A stretch of DNA of 9,299 nt from NCBI GenBank assembly GCA_030621535.1, contig JAUXHM010000033.1, positions 1 to 9,299 of the forward strand. The letters run 5' to 3'. Below, piece after piece: positions 1-3,863 of the stretch. The notes beneath the pieces were generated by a model. That model was not told the DNA's origin and made no database searches. It saw only the letters and a program-made list of their open reading frames with translations. This stretch comes from Candidatus Methanophagales archaeon. GTDB taxonomy: Archaea > Halobacteriota > Syntropharchaeia > Alkanophagales > Methanospirareceae. The position numbers were made by a program, and so were the translations under genes. Position 1 is the stretch's first letter. Every line of letters starts with the position of its first letter.

Positions 1-867
1 CATTCCGAAGGAAAAGAAGAAAATGGTGAGAAATAAGTTCTTAAATGAGATGGTGGCTCCGAAGAGCTTCTTGAAGGACTTGACTCCCGAGAGTGCCGAG
101 CCGAGGAAAAATGCAACAATCACCTCAGAGATATGACAATGTAGCGAAATACCCAGGGGGTGTGCAAGTGCTGACAGGAGTGCTGGCAGGAGGTATGCAA
201 TTGCTGAAAATCCAAATATTAATGCGAAAATGAGCAGTATAGGTATTTCATCATCACGCTCAAACAAAGGCGAGATGAAGTTGCTCAGCCTTCTGATGAG
301 AGCCAAGAGGAATACAATAAGCAGCAAAGTCGTTGCTAAGCACACGGGAATCATGGCGAGGCTGCCTGCCATAATGGAAGTCAGCACCACGAGCAGGATT
401 GCCAGTATTATGTCCTCGAACACCATCAGCCACACGACGGTCTCTGCTTCAGGGTAGATTAGCCTCTTGTTCTCTATCAGCGAGGAAATGGCAATTGCAG
501 AACTGCTGATGTAAACTGCTGATGCAAGTATGAACGCCTCTAATAGGCTCAAGCCAATAACGAGCCCCAGCGAAAACCCTGCGATGAAATTCACCCCGAA
601 GTCTGTGCAACCCGCAAATAACCTCCCAGGCTCTCTTATGCCTTTAAAGTTGAACTCATGTCCTATGTAGAACATCAGGAGGATTACACCGATCTTACCC
701 AGCCACTCGACGAAGTCGTATGAGGTTATTAAGTTGAATCCACTCTTTCCGAGAATTATTCCTGCGATTATGTATGCAGGAATCGCGGCTTGCCTCAGAT
801 ATTTCGATGCAAGTCCAAGGGCTAAGCAAGAGACCGTTACAACAGCTAAATCCACCAGAAAGGTCAT
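1..867 (-). CDS. CPA2 cation/proton antiporter, KhtU/Kef-like, C-terminus off window
   Basis: The first 289 codons of a membrane antiporter read without a stop from ATG at 867 to the left edge, so the rest of the membrane domain lies outside. The protein is almost entirely hydrophobic helices. CPA2 hallmarks are visible: an N-terminal AAIPAYIIAGIILGKSG stretch (about 27-43), GKIGVILLMFYIGHEFNFKGIRE (58-79, the family's 'lGvilllFliGlEf' helix), SSSAIAISSLIENKRL (121-136) and VFEDIILAILL (149-159, with an acidic ED in the ion-binding helix), then ISEVIVAFFLGSALSG (246-261). It starts 5 bases after the stop of a KhtT-like gene, the arrangement of bacterial khtTU, where the soluble RCK_C protein gates a K+/H+ antiporter. 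Role (inferred): K+ or Na+ efflux coupled to H+ entry at the cytoplasmic membrane. An oddity is about 18 extra residues (228-245) before the ISEV helix, including a 12-bp tandem duplication. The ion specificity is unknown. Confidence 0.85.
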   Translation of the reverse strand, partial: MTFLVDLAVVTVSCLALGLASKYLRQAAIPAYIIAGIILGKSGFNLITSYDFVEWLGKIGVILLMFYIGHEFNFKGIREPGRLFAGCTDFGVNFIAGFSLGLVIGLSLLEAFILASAVYISSSAIAISSLIENKRLIYPEAETVVWLMVFEDIILAILLVVLTSIMAGSLAMIPVCLATTLLLIVFLLALIRRLSNFISPLFERDDEIPILLIFALIFGFSAIAYLLPALLSALAHPLGISLHCHISEVIVAFFLGSALSGVKSFKKLFGATISFKNLFLTIFFFSFGM

Positions 868-872
868 CTTAT

Positions 873-1355
873 CTAAACCTGTCCCAGAATCGCCATCTCA
901 CAGACCTTTATTTGCTCACGCTCCCCTATCGCCACTATCAGGTCTCCCTCTTCGAACACCGTTTCCGGTGGCGGGCTGATGATGCTCCGTCCTTTCCTCG
1001 ATAGAGCTATTATCGTGACGCCCGTCCTCTTCCTGATACCCAAATCTTCGATGCTCTTTCCTACCATACGCTTTGTTACCGGACATATATGGATATTTAT
1101 TCTGAGGTCAGAGATTTCAGAAAACGAGACCTCAACGTCCTCGCGCTCTATTGTGAGCATCGCTCCGGTCAGAACGCTTCCGACACGTCGTGCTTCTTCC
1201 GAGGTCAGCCTTGTAACCGAAGGCTGCTCAGCACCGGCTTCTAAGACATACAGTTCTATCTCACCGGTCGCCAAAAATATGACCGCTACTTTATCGCCTT
1301 TTGGACTTTCTATCTCATACTTCGTGCCTATCTCGGGAAGTTCAGATATTCGCAT
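873..1355 (-). CDS. KhtT-like TrkA-C (RCK_C) regulator of the antiporter
   Basis: This is a soluble 160-residue protein. The N-terminal part, ISELPEIGTKYEIESPKGDKVAVIF, matches the KhtT-type opening 'ELPGIGkkfei...GdkvviI'. The C-terminal RCK_C (TrkA_C) domain covers about 78-158, with GKSIEDLGIRKRTGVTIIAL followed by the EEGDLIVAIGEREQIK end that is typical of the fold. KhtT binds its membrane partner KhtU and controls K+ efflux in response to pH and, in bacteria, c-di-AMP; ligand binding here is inference. A strong Shine-Dalgarno (GAGGGTG at about 1361-1367) lies 5-8 bases upstream of the ATG at 1355 and supports this start. The antiporter gene follows after 5 bases, so the two are almost certainly co-transcribed and stoichiometrically linked. 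The protein lacks a TrkA-N nucleotide-binding domain, unlike the RCK tail of the K+ channel at 2720-3715. Confidence 0.88.
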   Translation of the reverse strand: MRISELPEIGTKYEIESPKGDKVAVIFLATGEIELYVLEAGAEQPSVTRLTSEEARRVGSVLTGAMLTIEREDVEVSFSEISDLRINIHICPVTKRMVGKSIEDLGIRKRTGVTIIALSRKGRSIISPPPETVFEEGDLIVAIGEREQIKVCEMAILGQV

Positions 1356-1381
1356 TTGATAACACCCTCTTAAAAATAGTT

Positions 1382-1393
1382 CTATAATAAGTA
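1382..1393 (-). promoter_or_regulatory. possible TATA element of the khtTU-like operon
   Basis: The minus strand reads ACTTATTATAGA about 30-38 bases before the regulator's ATG at 1355. This is a plausible archaeal TATA box that would give a very short leader starting near 1360-1365. It lies just beyond the T-rich end of the upstream gene's terminator, so the two genes can be transcribed separately. The call rests on AT-rich sequence and spacing only. Confidence 0.35.
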
Positions 1394-1397
1394 AAAC

Positions 1398-1434
1398 TTC
1401 TAAAAAATAAAAAGTGCGTGGTTCTCACACGCAC
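1398..1434 (-). terminator. hairpin plus T-tract terminator after the calcium-binding repeat gene
   Basis: A perfect 7-bp inverted repeat, GTGCGTG (1414-1420) and CACGCAC (1428-1434), has a 7-base loop. On the minus strand it is followed directly by CTTTTTATTTTTTAG. It sits 26 bases after the stop codon of the 1460-1843 gene. The T-run alone could terminate archaeal RNA polymerase; the hairpin strengthens the case. Confidence 0.7.
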
Positions 1435-1459
1435 GTATTCTGTTTTAATTGATCAAAGC

Positions 1460-1843
1460 TCAACGATTGCACCCACGTCTATTACCGCGTTGCTTGCCGC
1501 TACCATCACGCGGCGGCACATAATCGTCGTCTTGACCGTTCGGTATGCCGTCACCATCCGCGTCTCGACCGTTTATGCCGAAGTTATCGCAGATACCGTC
1601 GCCATCAACGTCCACAAAATTCTTGCCATAACCGCCGAATCCACGGATACCGCGATTATCACATACGCCGTCACCGTCTTCATCCACGAATCCGGGACGT
1701 TCACCGATGTTGTCACATACGCCATCGTTGTCGGCATCCACGTATCGTGGTCCGTTTTCCGGTCCGTATCGTGCAGCAGCAACTCCGATAGAAGTCGCTA
1801 CCAGCGCCGCGATCAATATTCCAACAATCAGTTTTGTTTTCAT
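1460..1843 (-). CDS. secreted protein with four thrombospondin type 3-like calcium-binding repeats
   Basis: This 127-residue protein begins with a classic signal peptide (MKTKLIVGILIAALVATSIGVAAA, cleavage expected near residue 24; no lipobox Cys). Four acidic repeats follow: VDADNDGVCDN (35-45), VDEDGDGVCDN (53-63), VDVDGDGICDN (78-88) and DADGDGIPNGQDDD (94-107). The DxDxDGxxD loops are those of thrombospondin type 3/EF-hand-like calcium sites. The first three repeats each carry one Cys (43, 61, 85) and a fourth Cys lies at 125. Glycine-rich linkers separate the repeats, and the tail is basic (KQRGNRRGCNR). The expected location is the cell exterior or surface, binding Ca2+; the biological role is unknown. 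The start at 1843 is fixed by AGGAGGGG (1854-1861) 10 bases upstream and by the signal peptide. The gene stands alone, with its own promoter and terminator. Confidence 0.85.
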   Translation of the reverse strand: MKTKLIVGILIAALVATSIGVAAARYGPENGPRYVDADNDGVCDNIGERPGFVDEDGDGVCDNRGIRGFGGYGKNFVDVDGDGICDNFGINGRDADGDGIPNGQDDDYVPPRDGSGKQRGNRRGCNR

Positions 1844-1853
1844 TTTCTCATTT

Positions 1854-1861
1854 CCCCTCCT
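1854..1861 (-). promoter_or_regulatory. strong ribosome binding site of the calcium-binding repeat gene
   Basis: The minus strand reads AGGAGGGG, an extended match to the anti-Shine-Dalgarno, ending 10 bases before the ATG at 1843. Another ATG at 1851 (ATG AGA AAA TGA) is out of frame and stops after three codons, so 1843 is the real start. Confidence 0.75.
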
Positions 1862-1891
1862 ATTTTTTTTTAACGTGTTCCCACGGTTCTA

Positions 1892-1919
1892 TATTGGCAA
1901 TAGCCCTATATAAGCTTTT
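1892..1919 (-). promoter_or_regulatory. TATA/BRE promoter with a palindrome near the start site
   Basis: The minus strand reads AAAAGCTTATATAGGGC: an A-rich BRE-like run (about 1915-1919) followed by TATA box CTTATATA (1907-1914). Transcription would begin near 1884, giving a leader of about 40 bases that includes the strong Shine-Dalgarno. The 11-bp palindrome TATTGGCAATA (1892-1902) lies between the TATA box and the predicted start, a usual site for a repressor. This is one of the most convincing promoters in the window; no experiment is implied. Confidence 0.65.
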
Positions 1920-1925
1920 CTTTTC

Positions 1926-1969
1926 ACCCGAATTGTACCCGAATTATACCCAAATCGCACCCAAATTAT
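1926..1969. repeat. four head-to-tail 11-bp direct repeats upstream of the promoter
   Basis: On the plus strand the units are ACCCGAATTGT (1926-1936), ACCCGAATTAT (1937-1947), ACCCAAATCGC (1948-1958) and ACCCAAATTAT (1959-1969), with no spacer. The consensus is ACCCRAATYRY. The 11-bp period is close to one DNA helical turn, so a protein could occupy the same face in each unit. The block begins 7 bases upstream of the BRE/TATA of the calcium-binding repeat gene, and its far end overlaps the stop codon (1966-1968) of the three-TM gene. It is probably an activator or repressor binding array; that role is inferred from position and phasing. Confidence 0.7.
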
Positions 1970-2274
1970 TTCCGACTTATATACAGCAATATCAACAACG
2001 CTACAAATTCAAACAAATCGGGTAATATCCAGAACCAGCCCATGGCATACATACGACGCCAGCCGCACGTATAATGAAAAATCGGATTCGATGTGACCGT
2101 TTGCATAATCAGGAGAACAATAAAGGCAATCAACCCCATTGCGAATTTCGATTTTATCTGCTCGTAACTCCTCGCATAGATGAAAAGCAGGCATAAGAGG
2201 AGTATAAGGTTTCCAAGCGTGATCATCGCCTTGATATTGACGAGCAACATGTCCTGCATAACTACTGGCGGCAT
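1966..2274 (-). CDS. small three-helix membrane protein paired with a winged-helix regulator
   Basis: This is a 102-residue integral membrane protein of no named family that I can assign. Three hydrophobic segments lie at about 14-34 (IKAMITLGNLILLLCLLFIY), 44-62 and 80-99 (ending LLILLYISRK). A basic loop, ARSYEQIKSKF (34-44), links helices 1 and 2. The second loop has an HYTCGWRR patch (67-74) that could bind a metal or form contacts. PDLFEF (85-90) leads into helix 3. In layout it resembles the small membrane proteins found next to winged-helix regulators in other archaea (recollection, not a search). The gene follows the regulator by 12 bases; the Shine-Dalgarno AAGGAG (2281-2286) abuts the regulator's stop codon (2287-2289) and sets the start at 2274. 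A sensing or signalling role with the regulator is inferred. Confidence 0.75.
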   Translation of the reverse strand: MPPVVMQDMLLVNIKAMITLGNLILLLCLLFIYARSYEQIKSKFAMGLIAFIVLLIMQTVTSNPIFHYTCGWRRMYAMGWFWILPDLFEFVALLILLYISRK

Positions 2275-2286
2275 CTTTATCTCCTT

Positions 2287-2592
2287 TTATTCTATTTCTT
2301 TTTCCCTTTTAAATTTATTCCACATTTTATCTAAATATTCCTCGAAGACTTCATACTCTTTTTCCATGTACTGGGATAAGAAATACACAGTACCATATCT
2401 TTCACCTGCTGATATAATTACTTTATTATCCTGGAGAACCTTGAGATGATGCCTTACTGTTTTGTAATCCAGTCCCAGTAACTCCGCCAACTGATTGGCG
2501 TTGTATGGTCTTTCCTTAAACGCTCTGATAATACGAGCACGATTCAGACCACCTTTCGTGCCAACAATCAGCCACCAGATTACACGTCTCAT
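2287..2592 (-). CDS. ArsR-like winged-helix transcription regulator
   Basis: This 101-residue DNA-binding protein opens with MRRVIWWLIVGTKGGLNRARII and continues with ERPYNANQLAELLGLDYKTVRHHLKVLQDNKVI (27-59), a typical archaeal ArsR/HTH_20 winged helix. The recognition helix is about 43-54 (YKTVRHHLKVLQ). The wing is SAGERYGTVYFLS (61-73). The charged tail (76-101) is probably helical and may dimerise. There are no cysteine metal-site motifs of the ArsR metal sensors. It is the first gene of a two-gene unit with the three-TM protein, so it may respond to a membrane event. No good Shine-Dalgarno precedes the ATG at 2592, but the conserved N-terminus begins there. A 9-bp inverted repeat in its upstream region (2618-2679) could be an autoregulatory operator. 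Confidence 0.85.
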   Translation of the reverse strand: MRRVIWWLIVGTKGGLNRARIIRAFKERPYNANQLAELLGLDYKTVRHHLKVLQDNKVIISAGERYGTVYFLSQYMEKEYEVFEEYLDKMWNKFKREKEIE

Positions 2593-2617
2593 CGTTCAAT
2601 GCTATCTACCGCTTTTT

Positions 2618-2679
2618 TACAATGTCTTGAGTAGAGAAATGCGCTTTCAAATGGGCTATTCTTAGCAAATGACATTGTA
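2618..2679. repeat. 9-bp inverted repeat upstream of the winged-helix gene
   Basis: TACAATGTC (2618-2626) and GACATTGTA (2671-2679) are perfect inverted copies. Their centres are 53 bp apart, about five helical turns. They lie in the 127-bp space between the K+ channel stop and the regulator start. The placement suits two half-sites or two operators joined by looping; the function is inferred. Confidence 0.45.
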
Positions 2680-2719
2680 TTTTTAGTAAAGGTTTTGCTT
2701 GTAAAAAGTTTGTTAAAAT

Positions 2720-3715
2720 TCAAGAGAACTCCAGCTCCTCAAGCTTATCCAGCGATTCGCGCATCCCGATGACCACCACGGTATCGCCTTCCCTTATCTC
2801 ATCCTCAGGACCTACGCTGGCGATGACCTTCTCATCTCGTATGATAGCGACTATTGTCGCCCCGATTTTTTCCTTTATCCGCAGTTCTTTAACGCGCTTA
2901 TTTGCAATTTTCGCACCATGTTCGACTTTCAGGCTTTCTAATGATGCTTCTCCTGTTTTCGTGGGGCATACGGAGTCCATGAAATCAACGATTGCCGGCT
3001 TTGTCAAGCTCCTTGCCAACCTCATCCCGCCTAATTCTTCTAATAAAATCACTTTGTTCACGCCAAGACTGTACAGCCGCTTAGCAGTCTCTTTAGAACC
3101 CGCTCGCGTTACTATCGTCAGGTTCTTATTGTATTCTTTCGCAGTAATGCAGAGGAATAAATTATCGGAATCCGAAGGTAGAGTGGATACCAGTCCAGAA
3201 GCTCGTTCTACACCCGCTTCTACCAATATCTCATCTTTTGTCGCGTCTCCTTCCAGTACCGATAAGTTCTTTCCCCTTAATTCTCGTGCAATCCCCGGGT
3301 CCTGCTCAATCACCACAAAATCTACGCCTTCTCTTTTGAATTCGTCTATTATCACGCCCCCTGTACGCCCACCACCACATATTATCACATGGTTTTTCAT
3401 TTTCGCCACGCCCCTTTTTACCCTCGCTATACCAAAAGCTTTACTTAACCTTCCTTCCAGCACTGATTCCATTATCTCAATTAGCACATATAAGGTTATG
3501 CCCACGCCTGATATGATCAACCCCGCCGTAAATATTCTTCCATAGAAAGTATGAGGAATTATATCTCCATATCCAACGGTAGTAATTGTAACAATAGTCA
3601 TGTAGAACGCATCGAAAAGGGAAAGTCCTTCGAGATACACAAAACCAACTGTCCCTACCACAATTACCAAGAATAATAAGCAAATTGCGATCAGTGCGTG
3701 TCGTATTGGTTCCAT
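2720..3715 (-). CDS. MthK-type potassium channel with RCK_N and RCK_C domains
   Basis: This 331-residue protein closely matches the MthK plan (336 residues in Methanothermobacter). The first helix is about 6-28 and the pore helix plus selectivity filter TTVGYGD spans 45-51. The second (gating) helix is about 60-85, with glycines at 65, 70 and 72 as possible hinges. The RCK_N (TrkA-N) Rossmann domain starts NHVIICGGGRTGG (108-120), with an acidic VVIEQD end of strand 2 (134-139) and GDATKDEIL (157-164). The RCK_C domain occupies about 250-331 and ends GDTVVVIGMRESLDKLEEL. Tetrameric K+ channels of this type are opened by Ca2+ or nucleotides bound to an octameric RCK ring; the ligand here is not determinable. 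Met106 (position 3400) has AAGGGG 10 bases upstream and may start a soluble RCK-only form, as known for MthK. The gene is divergent from leuS and monocistronic. Confidence 0.93.
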   Translation of the reverse strand: MEPIRHALIAICLLFLVIVVGTVGFVYLEGLSLFDAFYMTIVTITTVGYGDIIPHTFYGRIFTAGLIISGVGITLYVLIEIMESVLEGRLSKAFGIARVKRGVAKMKNHVIICGGGRTGGVIIDEFKREGVDFVVIEQDPGIARELRGKNLSVLEGDATKDEILVEAGVERASGLVSTLPSDSDNLFLCITAKEYNKNLTIVTRAGSKETAKRLYSLGVNKVILLEELGGMRLARSLTKPAIVDFMDSVCPTKTGEASLESLKVEHGAKIANKRVKELRIKEKIGATIVAIIRDEKVIASVGPEDEIREGDTVVVIGMRESLDKLEELEFS

Positions 3716-3775
3716 TTCTTATTATTTGTCAACAAGTAGGTTTACTTATTTGTACATATTAAATAACATTTGAAC

Positions 3776-3808
3776 TTTTATAGTACCGCTCAATTTTATT
3801 TTATAGTA
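3776..3808. promoter_or_regulatory. divergent promoter region between the K+ channel gene and leuS
   Basis: The 148-bp gap holds two exact copies of TTTTATAGTA (3776-3785 and 3799-3808), 23 bp apart. The second, within TTTTATTTTATAGTATAG, suits a plus-strand TATA box for leuS with a start near 3830. The reverse complement of the first (TACTATAAAAG) suits a minus-strand TATA box for the channel gene, with a start near 3755. TATTTAATATGT, also on the minus strand (about 3758-3769), is an alternative. Assignments rest on AT content and spacing. Confidence 0.45.
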
Positions 3809-3841
3809 TAGACCTCACAAGAATAATATCAAGACTTGCTA

Positions 3842-3860
3842 AAAAGGAGAATAAAGGGGC
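3842..3860 (+). promoter_or_regulatory. ribosome binding site of leuS
   Basis: AAAAAGGAG (about 3841-3849) and GGGG (3857-3860) precede the ATG at 3864. The first has a long spacing of about 14 bases and the second is very close (3 bases), so the choice between them is open. Together they support translation starting at 3864. Confidence 0.4.
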
Positions 3861-3863
3861 AGA

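Noticed and set aside
230..1004. Plus-strand ORFs at 230-457, 734-979 and 774-1004
   Set aside because: They lie opposite the KhtU-like antiporter and KhtT-like genes, which read continuously with family motifs; the plus-strand products show no domain.
979..1359. 126-codon plus-strand ORF opposite the KhtT-like gene
   Set aside because: Shadow of the real minus-strand RCK_C gene; no domain and no upstream signal.
1418..1873. 151-codon plus-strand ORF opposite the calcium-binding repeat gene
   Set aside because: It is the antisense of repetitive GAT/GAC/GGT codons, which leave the opposite strand open. It gives low-complexity Val/Thr/Ile protein with no signal, while the minus strand has a signal peptide, Shine-Dalgarno, promoter and terminator.
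2769..3545. 258-codon plus-strand ORF opposite the K+ channel gene
   Set aside because: It is antisense to a protein with clear channel and RCK motifs; its translation is Ser/Thr/Pro-rich with no recognisable domain and no ribosome binding site.
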